Below are positions 42,335 to 50,582 of a stretch of 64,000 nucleotides of DNA, piece after piece. Within the stretch, counting starts at the first letter, position 1; each line of letters starts with the position of its first letter. Source of the DNA: a candidate division LCP-89 bacterium B3_LCP (GTDB taxonomy: Bacteria; Electryoneota; B3-LCP); the NCBI GenBank assembly GCA_005223185.1, contig NJBN01000001.1, forward strand, positions 248,001 to 312,000, read 5' to 3'. The translations under genes were made by a program, and so were the position numbers. The notes beneath the pieces are model-generated. The model was not told the origin of the DNA, searched no databases, and saw nothing but the letters and a program-made list of their open reading frames with translations.

Positions 42335-43816
42335 ATGTTTGCAGTTAAGAAGAAACTACTGAGTATAATCCTTATGCTGTTGGTAAGCACTTTGGCTACC
42401 TGGGCGCAACCACCGGATTCAACGGGGATGATATTAGTGGGTGGCCCGGCTGAGGATTACGGTTATGGAATAGATAAGACCAGTGACGGTGGACTAATCA
42501 TCACCGGTATCACTGCTTCCTACGGTGCTGGTTCCTGGGACGTCTGGCTGGTCAAATTCAGCGCTAACGACGAGAAGGAATGGGATCAAACCCTGGGCGG
42601 CGCTAATATAGAGATGGGTCGTTCTGTTAGAGAAACCGCAGATAGAGGTTACATTATCGCTGGTGTGTCGGAATCATACGGCGAAGGTGGTCAAGATGCG
42701 TATCTGGTTAAAACGGACGACAATGGACAGGTAGCCTGGGAAATGTCCTACGGGGGATCTGAAGATGATCTGGCTAATTCTGTGCGACAGTGCCCAGATG
42801 GCGGCTACATTTTAGTGGGCAGAACCAAATCCTGGGGGTCAGGCGGGTACGATCTATTACTTCTCAAGACTGACGATCAAGGAAATGAGGAGTGGCATCA
42901 GACTTTCGGGGGAACGGCGAATGACTACGGGTACAGGGTAGAGGTAATTCCGGATAGCGGGTATATCGTCTCGGGATATACGGAGTCTTTCGGCAGTGGC
43001 AAGGCGGATTTATGGCTGCTTAAGGTGGATACAAATGGCGAAGAAATCTGGAGTCGCACGTATGGAGGGTCTTCAAATGATTTCGGTGGATGCGTGAGAA
43101 TCCTTGAAGGTGAAGGGTACATCATTTCAGGTGAGACGCATTCTTACGGCAGTGGTAAAGGGGATATCTGGTTAATAAAAACAGATACAGATGGCGATAT
43201 CCTGTGGGATCGAACCTACGGGGGATCCGAACTGGATGGTGGATTCCCGACCATCGGTGCTACTGATGGAAGTTACATTATCTCTGGCTGGACAAAATCG
43301 GACAGCCAAGGCGAAGCTGACATATTGATCATAAAGACTGACGAGGATGGTGAGGAGATCTGGAGTAAAACTTACGGCGGACCTGGGGATGACCGTGCTC
43401 TGGACATCGTTGAGTTATCTGATGGGGGCTTCGTGCTGACGGGATATGGCAAATCCAATAATGATGAGAACTATGACACGATCTTGATCCGCTTGAATGA
43501 GTATGGGGATGCAATCACGGGGATGGGCAGGATTACGACAACTGGCGAAGTATTGACTTATGAGCTTAGTGAACCGTATCCAAATCCATTCAACGATCAG
43601 ACCAGGCTTACTTTCACTCTTCCGACAACTTCCAAGGTAGATCTGGCTGTCTATGATATTAGGGGACGTCTGGTGGCGGAACTGACCGGTAAGTACTATT
43701 CTGCTGGACAGCACACCATCGGCTTCAAAGCGGATAACCTGGCGTCAGGTGTTTACTTCATCAACATGAAGAGCGGCAACTGGGTTACCACTAAAAAGTG
43801 TACTCTGCTGCGCTAA
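42335..43816 (+). CDS. Secreted repeat protein with C-terminal sorting domain
   Basis: 493 residues from the ATG at 42335, chosen because GGAGG lies just upstream. The signal peptide ends TLATWAQ. About seven repeats of roughly 52 residues follow, each of the form GG-x-x-x-D-x-G-x-x-V, DGGYIISGxTxSxGxGxxDxW, then L-x-K-T-D-x-x-G-x-E-x-W-x-x-TYGG, forming a beta-propeller-like array. The tail begins YPNPFNDQTRLTF and ends with TTKKCTLLR, a type A sorting domain for type IX secretion. A strong terminator follows, so it is monocistronic. Confidence 0.9.
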   Translation: MFAVKKKLLSIILMLLVSTLATWAQPPDSTGMILVGGPAEDYGYGIDKTSDGGLIITGITASYGAGSWDVWLVKFSANDEKEWDQTLGGANIEMGRSVRETADRGYIIAGVSESYGEGGQDAYLVKTDDNGQVAWEMSYGGSEDDLANSVRQCPDGGYILVGRTKSWGSGGYDLLLLKTDDQGNEEWHQTFGGTANDYGYRVEVIPDSGYIVSGYTESFGSGKADLWLLKVDTNGEEIWSRTYGGSSNDFGGCVRILEGEGYIISGETHSYGSGKGDIWLIKTDTDGDILWDRTYGGSELDGGFPTIGATDGSYIISGWTKSDSQGEADILIIKTDEDGEEIWSKTYGGPGDDRALDIVELSDGGFVLTGYGKSNNDENYDTILIRLNEYGDAITGMGRITTTGEVLTYELSEPYPNPFNDQTRLTFTLPTTSKVDLAVYDIRGRLVAELTGKYYSAGQHTIGFKADNLASGVYFINMKSGNWVTTKKCTLLR

Positions 43817-43910
43817 ATGCAATTACTACTACACAAGATGGGGGAGCTATATTTTAAGGGAAGATGACCCAGTTTTGTGTCTTAGGGAAGTGTGAGAGAG
43901 AGTATTTCAG

Positions 43911-43941
43911 ATCCACAGTGTATATCGCTGTGGATTTTTTT
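43911..43941 (+). terminator. Intrinsic terminator
   Basis: Stem ATCCACAG/CTGTGGAT with a 9-nt loop followed by a T-run. It ends the 42335-43816 transcript. Confidence 0.92.
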
Positions 43942-43992
43942 GTGTGAAAGGAGATGATGTTCAAATCCAGTGGAAAAGGAAGCTCTGCAAGC

Positions 43993-44145
43993 CTACTTTG
44001 TCTCGTCGGTTTCCTCCTTTAGAAAATCGGTCATTGATTCTCCCATAACTGCTTCGTTGTAGGAAAAGTCGCTTTCGTCACTCTCTTGGCTGGCAAATCG
44101 AAATTCTAAAATCTCTTCACTTTCGGTGTTTTTGTCCTTCAACAT
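43993..44145 (-). CDS. Small acidic protein under a sigma-54 promoter (unrecognised)
   Basis: 50 codons on the minus strand, ATG at 44145, TAG at 43993. It begins MLKDKNTESEEILEFRF, has the middle ASQESDESDFSYNEAV, and ends FLKEETDETK. It is strongly acidic, with no signal peptide or membrane segment and no cysteine. Support for a real gene is a GGGAGG Shine-Dalgarno 7-8 nt before the ATG and a perfect -24/-12 promoter ending about 40 bp upstream. I do not recognise a family. A regulator, a peptide precursor or a stress/nitrogen-response small protein are all open. Confidence 0.7.
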   Translation of the reverse strand: MLKDKNTESEEILEFRFASQESDESDFSYNEAVMGESMTDFLKEETDETK

Positions 44146-44185
44146 AATTTTTCCTCCCGGCAAGTTTCACGCGTTAATCTCGTAA

Positions 44186-44201
44186 AGCAAAACCGGTGCC
44201 A
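44186..44201 (-). promoter_or_regulatory. Sigma-54 (RpoN) -24/-12 promoter
   Basis: Minus strand TGGCAC, 5 bp, TTGCT, matching the consensus TGGCAC-N5-TTGCW at every defined position. Transcription should start near 44175, leaving a leader of about 30 nt before the 50-codon ORF. Confidence 0.75.
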
Positions 44202-44217
44202 ACTGTTTTTCAAGCTG

Positions 44218-44256
44218 CTTTTTGTGCCGCCACTGTGATTTTTCCAGCACAAAAAG
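44218..44256. promoter_or_regulatory. Perfect 10-bp inverted repeat upstream of the sigma-54 promoter
   Basis: CTTTTTGTGC (44218-44227) and GCACAAAAAG (44247-44256), 19 nt apart. The arms lie about 45-80 bp upstream of the predicted sigma-54 start site, a plausible position for an enhancer-binding-protein site, although 80-150 bp is more usual. Confidence 0.5.
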
Positions 44257-44349
44257 TACAATAGCGGCTAATATTGGCCTCCTGATTTCAACGCCATGAT
44301 AATTTAACTAATAAAAAAATCACTTACCTTGAAATGCAAAAAAAAGCAC

Positions 44350-44378
44350 TTGACTGTTAGTTAAAAATTTATTACATT
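44350..44378 (+). promoter_or_regulatory. Sigma-70-type promoter of the TonB-receptor operon
   Basis: TTGACT (44350-44355), 17-bp spacer, TACATT (44373-44378). It would give a leader of about 305 nt before the ATG at 44692. Confidence 0.65.
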
Positions 44379-44491
44379 TTCTTCGAAGCAGACTCTAAAG
44401 ATATTTTGATGATCGCGGGATCGTCGTAAAGGATGTTTGAACCACCACCCCACATATGTTTACCCGTAAGTCCGGCCTTGAAATCCCGCAT
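44372..44491 (-). CDS. Possible 39-codon ORF (weak)
   Basis: Minus strand ATG at 44491, TAA at 44372. It begins MRDFKAGLTGKHMWGGGS and ends ESASKKM. No good Shine-Dalgarno and no promoter was seen, and it overlaps the leader of the TonB-receptor operon. It may be a chance frame. Confidence 0.2.
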   Translation of the reverse strand: MRDFKAGLTGKHMWGGGSNILYDDPAIIKISLESASKKM

Positions 44492-44691
44492 TTTAAGCTA
44501 CAACTTCTTCGACGACTCAAACCCAACGAAGTTAGTACGCTTTTTTTATTAACACCCGTTGTACAGTTGAAATGGGCAAAAAGTTCCTGTTGTACTTTAA
44601 CAATCCTTAATAATCTAATTTAAAAACTGATTCTGTAGAAAACAAAGTGTCGGTCGATTTTGACCTTCTCCTGAGGCTTGGAGGCGATATC
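44379..44691 (+). other. Long 5' leader of the TonB-receptor operon
   Basis: About 310 nt without a + ORF. GCGGGAT (44415-44421) can pair with ATCCCGC (44483-44489). TCGTCG (44421-44426) could pair with CGACGA (44510-44515) outside that helix, sharing base 44421 with it. A T7 run follows at 44541. Direct repeats GTTGTAC stand at 44558-44564 and 44589-44595, 31 bp apart. Confidence 0.4.
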
Positions 44692-47600
44692 ATGGCGTTC
44701 ACGCATCGAACGAAAACATCTTTAACAGTGCTGTTTGCCTGTACCGTATTAATATTATGCGTCAGCACGGCTTACGGTGGAAATGGCAAAGTGTCGGGTT
44801 ATGTTTATGACTCTGAAACGCGTGTGCCCATCATGGGTGCAAACGTAGTTTTAGAAGGGACCCCTCAAGGAAGCGCTACAGACCTTGACGGCTTCTTCAT
44901 GATAATAAACGTTAAACCGGGTAGATACGATGTAAAAGTCACGACCGTTGGCTACGCTCCCGTGAAGCAAACCGACGTGTTGATACAGAGCGACTTGAAC
45001 ACAAAACTTGAGTTTATGTTACCTCCTACGGTCCTGGAAGCTGCTCAAGAAGTAACAATCGTCTATAAAAAACCGCTTGTTGTGCTTGATCAGACCTCGA
45101 ACGCTCGCGTCATGAGCGGTGAAGATTTATCCAGGTTGGTGGTGGATGACATTTTGGACGTAATCAGCCGCCAGACAGGTTTCACCATCGATGCGGAGGG
45201 AAACATACACGCTCGCGGTGGTCGTTCATCGGAAACCCTCTTCATCGTGGATGGTATGGACGTGCGTGATCCCCTGGTAAACTCAAAGATCGATTTCGAC
45301 TTAAATAGTATGAATATCGAAGAGCTTAAGGTACTGACCGGCGGATTCAATGCGGAGTATGGGAAGGCTCAGTCAGCGATTATTATGGTAACTACGCGCG
45401 AAGGTGCGGATGATCATTACAACGGTCTGGTGGAATACAGCACCGATAATCTGATCGATGCGACTTCCTTTAATACAGACCGAATGGAGCTTTCCTTTGG
45501 TGGTCCACTTCCTGCCACCAGGATGCTTTTCGGAAAGCCGATCACCTTTTTCGTCTCAGGTTCTGCTGAGCTGACCGATACTTACACAGCTTTCGATCAG
45601 ACGCGCCCCAATAACGATTATTTAGGTATAGGACTCGACCTGCCGGAAAAAACCGAAAACGAATTCTACGGTTCGGTGAAATTAGCTTACCAGTTAACCA
45701 GCAACAAGAAAATAACGCTTACGGCTAACGAATATTACAAGAAGTGGGATATCTATCCTAATGGTGAAGGTGGCGTTGGTGGTAATTATGGCTGGCAATA
45801 TCAATATAACATTGAAAACCGTCCCTGGGCTGAGAACCAGCGCGGTCAGGTAAACTTGAATTTTACACACCAAATTAGTGAGAGAAGTTTCTATGAGATC
45901 CAGGTAGGGCGTTTTGAAACACGCAGCCACGTTTATCCGGGAGGGGGGATAACACCGGGTGATTTTACCTTAGAAGACGATGCAGAGAACGGGTATAATG
46001 TCTATACTGACTTCGATGGCAATGGTATAATAGATGCCGCTGACCTGGACAAACACGTACCTTTCGACGGTTTCGTTGATGCCAACCTGAACGGCCAATA
46101 TGATGGATCGGGCGAAGGCTACGAAGACTTAAACGGCAATGGCATTTGGGATCAAGGTGAAGATTGGGTTGATTTAAACAGCAACGGTACTTATGATTAT
46201 GCAGAGCCCTGGATAGACCGCATAAATCCCGATACGGGCGTGAACAACGTTGGCAGCTTCGATCCCTGGGATGATTACACGGACACCAACGGAAACGGTT
46301 ACTGGGATGGCGACGAACCTCAACTGCCTGAACAGGATTGGAACCAAAACGGGGTGTGGGACGGCGAACGTTTCTGGGATGCCGATGGCAACGGTATATA
46401 TGATGGAGATGGCGAAGGTTATTACGACGCCAATATGAATGGTCTTATCGATGAGAAGATGAATTTCGGTGATGACGAGGATCGATCTGAACCGTTCTGG
46501 GATGGTGATTTCTTCCATGATACCGGGGAACCTTTCATGGATACTGCTGACGAATACGGTTTCTACAATGGTTTCTGGGATGAAGGTGAGATATGGTTTG
46601 ATCTACCCAGTTCTTATTCAAATCCCTTGACCGGTGACTTCATCTATGAATCTCCGTCGCTGAATGGTGAATATGACGGACCTAACAGCTTCTTTGATGA
46701 ATATGAACTTTTCACACAACCAGCAATGTTGGGGTTCGGTTATGATCCTTCCTGGCCAGTTCTTTACAGTTATGAACCCACTCAACACGGTGCTGATTGG
46801 TCTACGAACTACTGGCTATACCAGGAGGGCTATTCCACATGGTCCAACCTTAAGGACGTTGCAGATGGAACTATCGATTACAAATTCCGTGCGTATAATC
46901 CACCCAATTTTCGATATGACGAGGGTGAATCCTTCACCGATTACAATGGAAACGGACAGTGGGACGGAATAGATTTCTTTCTAAATCCCGGTCAGTGGGA
47001 TCAGACAGCGTATTGGTATGACAGATCAACTCTGGAATATTCGCTGAAATTTGATTTCACCAGTCAGGTTTCTAAGTCTCATGAAATCAAGTCTGGTATG
47101 GAAGTGAAATACCGGGAACTGGACATGCAGTCCATCGAAGGTCCGGATCAGCCTTACAATAACCCGGATGTACCTTTACCTCCTGGCAGTCCCTATGCGG
47201 ACCGGGGCGAAGTACGAGACTTCTATAGTTTTGAGCCCTGGGAAGGCGCTGCTTACATTCAGGACAAAATGGAATTTGAGGGCTTGATCGTCAATGCTGG
47301 CATGCGGTGTGATTTTATCATTCATGATCAGAGTTTGGTTGATAACTCCGAGGCCATGGTTAGTGAAAATCAGCCGGGAGCAGTGTTGGCAACTCGTGGC
47401 ACATATCAGGTCGCTCCCCGTCTGGGAATCTCTCACCCAATCACAGATCGTTCCAAACTCTACTTCAACTACGGTCATTTCTACCAGGCGCCTCAATATC
47501 AGTATTTCTTTAAATCAAATACTGGAAACGTCATAAACAGCGGTCTGGTGGGTAATCCCAACTTAGAGCATGAAAAAACAGTCCAGTACGCTCTGGGCGT

Positions 47601-48393
47601 TCAGACTCAGGTGACAGATGATCTGGTCTTCACGGTTGAGGGTTATTATAAGGACATTTACGGTCTGATATCCACAATTCCCGAACAGATCGTATCAGGC
47701 TATACACTTGATAGATATGTAAACCTTGATTATGGAAGGGTGCGCGGTTTCGAGATCTCAATTGACAATAACTTCTCAAAGAACTTCATAGTCTCATTTA
47801 AGTGGGACTTCTCCTATGCTTACGGGAAGGCGTCATCTGCTTTAGCTGCGCAGGAATACCGCCTGAGCAACGTCCCGGTCAACATGGACGAACATCCTCT
47901 GGGATGGGATGAAACCCATAAGATCAATGTCTTCGGCTCACTGATCTATCAAAAAGGCGAACATCCCTATCTTTTCGGGTTTAAGCTGCTTGATAACTGG
48001 CTGCTGACTCTGGAGTGGCGTTATGGATCGGGTGAACCTTACACCCCCAGTCAGTACACTACTGGATTGGATCCGAATCAGATCCGCGAAAACAGCTCTC
48101 GTTATCCCTGGCATGAAATCACGAACTTGAAATTTGAAAAATACTTCACTCTCAAAGGAAATACACATATAGTCGCGGGCGTTTCGATTGAGAACCTGTT
48201 CGATCGAGATAATGTCCGGGAACTGTACACAGAGACAGGAAATGCTTACGACAGTACCCACCCGATTCATAACGACGCTACTTTAAGCGAGCCGTATCCG
48301 GGACCATTTGACGTGGGTATTAATTATGACCACAATCCTCGTAACTACGACCCGCCGCGCTGGATCATGTTCAGTCTGGGGGTTACATTCTAA
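44692..48393 (+). CDS. TonB-dependent receptor with regulatory-like N-domain and D-x-N-G-x-G inserts
   Basis: 1233 residues from the ATG at 44692 (GGAGG upstream). After the signal peptide, residues about 32-110 form a CarboxypepD_reg-like domain (GKVSGYVYDSETRVPIMGANV). The plug follows (about 140-235, with IDAEGNIHARGGRSSETLFIVDG), then the beta-barrel ending YDPPRWIMFSLGVTF with a terminal Phe. Residues about 440-640, and again near 750, carry a dozen D-x-N-G-x-G/DxDGNG units rich in Asp, Asn and Trp, like calcium-binding repeats, in what should be one or two surface loops. It imports or docks an unknown ligand. No SusD partner follows; a beta-helix lipoprotein takes that place. Confidence 0.92.
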   Translation: MAFTHRTKTSLTVLFACTVLILCVSTAYGGNGKVSGYVYDSETRVPIMGANVVLEGTPQGSATDLDGFFMIINVKPGRYDVKVTTVGYAPVKQTDVLIQSDLNTKLEFMLPPTVLEAAQEVTIVYKKPLVVLDQTSNARVMSGEDLSRLVVDDILDVISRQTGFTIDAEGNIHARGGRSSETLFIVDGMDVRDPLVNSKIDFDLNSMNIEELKVLTGGFNAEYGKAQSAIIMVTTREGADDHYNGLVEYSTDNLIDATSFNTDRMELSFGGPLPATRMLFGKPITFFVSGSAELTDTYTAFDQTRPNNDYLGIGLDLPEKTENEFYGSVKLAYQLTSNKKITLTANEYYKKWDIYPNGEGGVGGNYGWQYQYNIENRPWAENQRGQVNLNFTHQISERSFYEIQVGRFETRSHVYPGGGITPGDFTLEDDAENGYNVYTDFDGNGIIDAADLDKHVPFDGFVDANLNGQYDGSGEGYEDLNGNGIWDQGEDWVDLNSNGTYDYAEPWIDRINPDTGVNNVGSFDPWDDYTDTNGNGYWDGDEPQLPEQDWNQNGVWDGERFWDADGNGIYDGDGEGYYDANMNGLIDEKMNFGDDEDRSEPFWDGDFFHDTGEPFMDTADEYGFYNGFWDEGEIWFDLPSSYSNPLTGDFIYESPSLNGEYDGPNSFFDEYELFTQPAMLGFGYDPSWPVLYSYEPTQHGADWSTNYWLYQEGYSTWSNLKDVADGTIDYKFRAYNPPNFRYDEGESFTDYNGNGQWDGIDFFLNPGQWDQTAYWYDRSTLEYSLKFDFTSQVSKSHEIKSGMEVKYRELDMQSIEGPDQPYNNPDVPLPPGSPYADRGEVRDFYSFEPWEGAAYIQDKMEFEGLIVNAGMRCDFIIHDQSLVDNSEAMVSENQPGAVLATRGTYQVAPRLGISHPITDRSKLYFNYGHFYQAPQYQYFFKSNTGNVINSGLVGNPNLEHEKTVQYALGVQTQVTDDLVFTVEGYYKDIYGLISTIPEQIVSGYTLDRYVNLDYGRVRGFEISIDNNFSKNFIVSFKWDFSYAYGKASSALAAQEYRLSNVPVNMDEHPLGWDETHKINVFGSLIYQKGEHPYLFGFKLLDNWLLTLEWRYGSGEPYTPSQYTTGLDPNQIRENSSRYPWHEITNLKFEKYFTLKGNTHIVAGVSIENLFDRDNVRELYTETGNAYDSTHPIHNDATLSEPYPGPFDVGINYDHNPRNYDPPRWIMFSLGVTF

Positions 48394-48457
48394 ACTGTTC
48401 GTTTTTAGAAGCTGAAGGTAAAACTACCCGGTTTATCCGGGGAACCAGGAGTTTAAT

Positions 48458-50467
48458 ATGAAGGTGAGGATCCTCCTCTTGTTAATGGTTGGCGCAGTCC
48501 TCATTTGGGCAGGTTGCACCACAAATGACGGTAACGGTACCGGTCCGGAGTATGTGTTTGATGGTGAACCAATTGAAGGTGAACTTACATCACTTTTCGA
48601 TTGGGGAGTAGATGATGCCTTCTTGGTCCAGGGTGATCTTACCATTCCAGCAGGTGAAACGGTAACCATTCCCGCGGGAAAAGAATTGCGCTTTGCTTAC
48701 GAATATGATGGTGAAGGCAGGCGGATTTACTATAAGATGATCGTCAATGGGAAATTGGTCGCTGTTGGCAATGAGAATGCAAATATCGTCTTCACTTCTG
48801 CTGAAGGATCGGTAGGCGCAGGCGATTTCGGACAATGGCGAGCGATCATATTCGATGATTCACTGCACAGGATTACCAATCCTTCAGACAGTTCCCTCAT
48901 GGAATATTGTCTCATACAGTTTGGGGCATCAGCAGATACCAGCGCACGCTACCCATTGGCGGATACCACGTTCGATTATACAATCGTCGGCAATGACACG
49001 GTGGATATAGATACAACTATAACCAATGACGGTATCTTCATCCAGGGCGCGATTTTGTGTTGGAATTCTAGTCCCATCATTCGCAACTGTACCTTAGTCG
49101 AGAACGGGTATCATGCAATTCTGTGTTACGGGGAAAATGCCAGTCCTGTGATCATCAACACCAATATATACCAGAATGACGGTGATGGTGTCCGCTGTGA
49201 CCCCGAGGAGCATAGAGGAAACCCGGATATCTGGTTTACCAACAGCAAGGAGAATAACGGACGTCAATTTGGGGATTGTCCGGAAGGTGTCGGTGATCTG
49301 ATTGACATAAACATAAATCGTGATTCCTGCGACTTTCACTACAACATAAAACTGGAACCCTTCTTCAATGATTTCGACAATCAGGATTATAGTCTGCACG
49401 CCTGTTCCCATCTGATCATGGCGGGTGTGGACACGACCACTATAGGTTCCATACCATATACTGTTGGTAATAATGAACTACGAGGTCTCCTGCAAAAGAA
49501 CACCCCGTTATCTGCCGGTGAATGGCGGGTCTCCTGCAATGCTTTCGTGGAAGAGGGAGACAGCTTGAAAATAGAATCGGGCGCTGAGTTGGTATTCGAA
49601 GGATTTTACAACCTGCGCATTGGTGGCGTTTTAAAGGCTGATGGCGTGAATTTCACTCCAGTCGATCCGGAAGACCCCGAACAGTGGTGGTCAGGGATCT
49701 ATTTTGCCAGTGAATCGGATCCTTCTTCTTACATTACCAACTCCACCTTTACAAACGCTTCCACCACGATGAAAGTCGATCCCTACGTTCAGGAGGATCC
49801 ATTCGGAGGCGCTATTATAGTAGATGGATGTTCACCAACCATCAGCGGCAATACGTTTGAAAATTGCGAATATACAGCGGTTAGTTGTCTGAACAGCGCT
49901 CAATCTGTAGTAGCCTACAATACCATAGACGGCTTTGGTATTACTGGTATATACTGCTATGACAGTTCCCCCACCATACATCACAATGTGATCCACGATG
50001 GGGAGGGTAACGGTATCTGGTGTAATGTTAGTTCTTCACCGACTATAACTGACAACCTGATCTACAATACCACAGTCAATGGGATTAAATGTCGTAATTT
50101 ATCATCACCGCATATAGAATACCTGACAATTACGGGCAGCGGTTATTCCGGGGTATTTTGTGATGATCACTCAGACCCAACCATAACCAATACCATCATC
50201 GCCCTTAACGGTTCGGCAAGTACCTGGCTGGCAGGTTATGGCAATGGTATAAAAGTAAACAATTCTTCCAGCCCAATTTTATCCTACAACGACGTGTATC
50301 AACCTGACGGACAGGGCGATCCTTATGGCGGCAATGTTACCGCCGGTTTCAATAGTATCAGTATGGATCCCTTGTTCGATTCGAACTATCATGTGGGTAA
50401 TGATACCCTATTGACCGCTTCTTCAACTGGCGGCAAGATAGGCGCCTATGGTCAGGGTAATTGGTAG
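48458..50467 (+). CDS. Right-handed beta-helix lipoprotein
   Basis: 669 residues. Lipobox IWAGC has its cysteine at residue 20. Residues about 195-280 and 430-620 contain parallel beta-helix coils (PIIRNCTLVENGYHAI, PTISGNTFENCEYTAV, PTIHHNVIHDGEGNGI, PTITDNLIYNTTVNGI), the pattern of pectate-lyase-like or NosD/Beta_helix domains. No catalytic residues can be assigned, so binding is as likely as cleavage. It starts 64 bp after the TonB receptor and is preceded by AGGAG. Confidence 0.85.
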   Translation: MKVRILLLLMVGAVLIWAGCTTNDGNGTGPEYVFDGEPIEGELTSLFDWGVDDAFLVQGDLTIPAGETVTIPAGKELRFAYEYDGEGRRIYYKMIVNGKLVAVGNENANIVFTSAEGSVGAGDFGQWRAIIFDDSLHRITNPSDSSLMEYCLIQFGASADTSARYPLADTTFDYTIVGNDTVDIDTTITNDGIFIQGAILCWNSSPIIRNCTLVENGYHAILCYGENASPVIINTNIYQNDGDGVRCDPEEHRGNPDIWFTNSKENNGRQFGDCPEGVGDLIDININRDSCDFHYNIKLEPFFNDFDNQDYSLHACSHLIMAGVDTTTIGSIPYTVGNNELRGLLQKNTPLSAGEWRVSCNAFVEEGDSLKIESGAELVFEGFYNLRIGGVLKADGVNFTPVDPEDPEQWWSGIYFASESDPSSYITNSTFTNASTTMKVDPYVQEDPFGGAIIVDGCSPTISGNTFENCEYTAVSCLNSAQSVVAYNTIDGFGITGIYCYDSSPTIHHNVIHDGEGNGIWCNVSSSPTITDNLIYNTTVNGIKCRNLSSPHIEYLTITGSGYSGVFCDDHSDPTITNTIIALNGSASTWLAGYGNGIKVNNSSSPILSYNDVYQPDGQGDPYGGNVTAGFNSISMDPLFDSNYHVGNDTLLTASSTGGKIGAYGQGNW

Positions 50468-50582
50468 GGAAGATTTCTGTAGATAGAAGAATAATTTAAA
50501 ACAAACAGACCCCCTGTTCAAAATAACTTTCAGGGAAAGGGCACCGTCCTGTTGGGAGGTAGCACTCCCTATTTGGAGGTTG

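Noticed and set aside
44186-44290. Possible cobalamin riboswitch (CCGCCACTGTGA and CCGGTGCCAAC on the + strand)
   Set aside because: The conserved B12 box is missing, and the CCGCCACTG stretch sits in the loop of a 10-bp inverted repeat unlike the riboswitch fold. The CCGGTGCCA part is better explained as the sigma-54 promoter on the other strand. An Infernal search with the cobalamin model would settle it.
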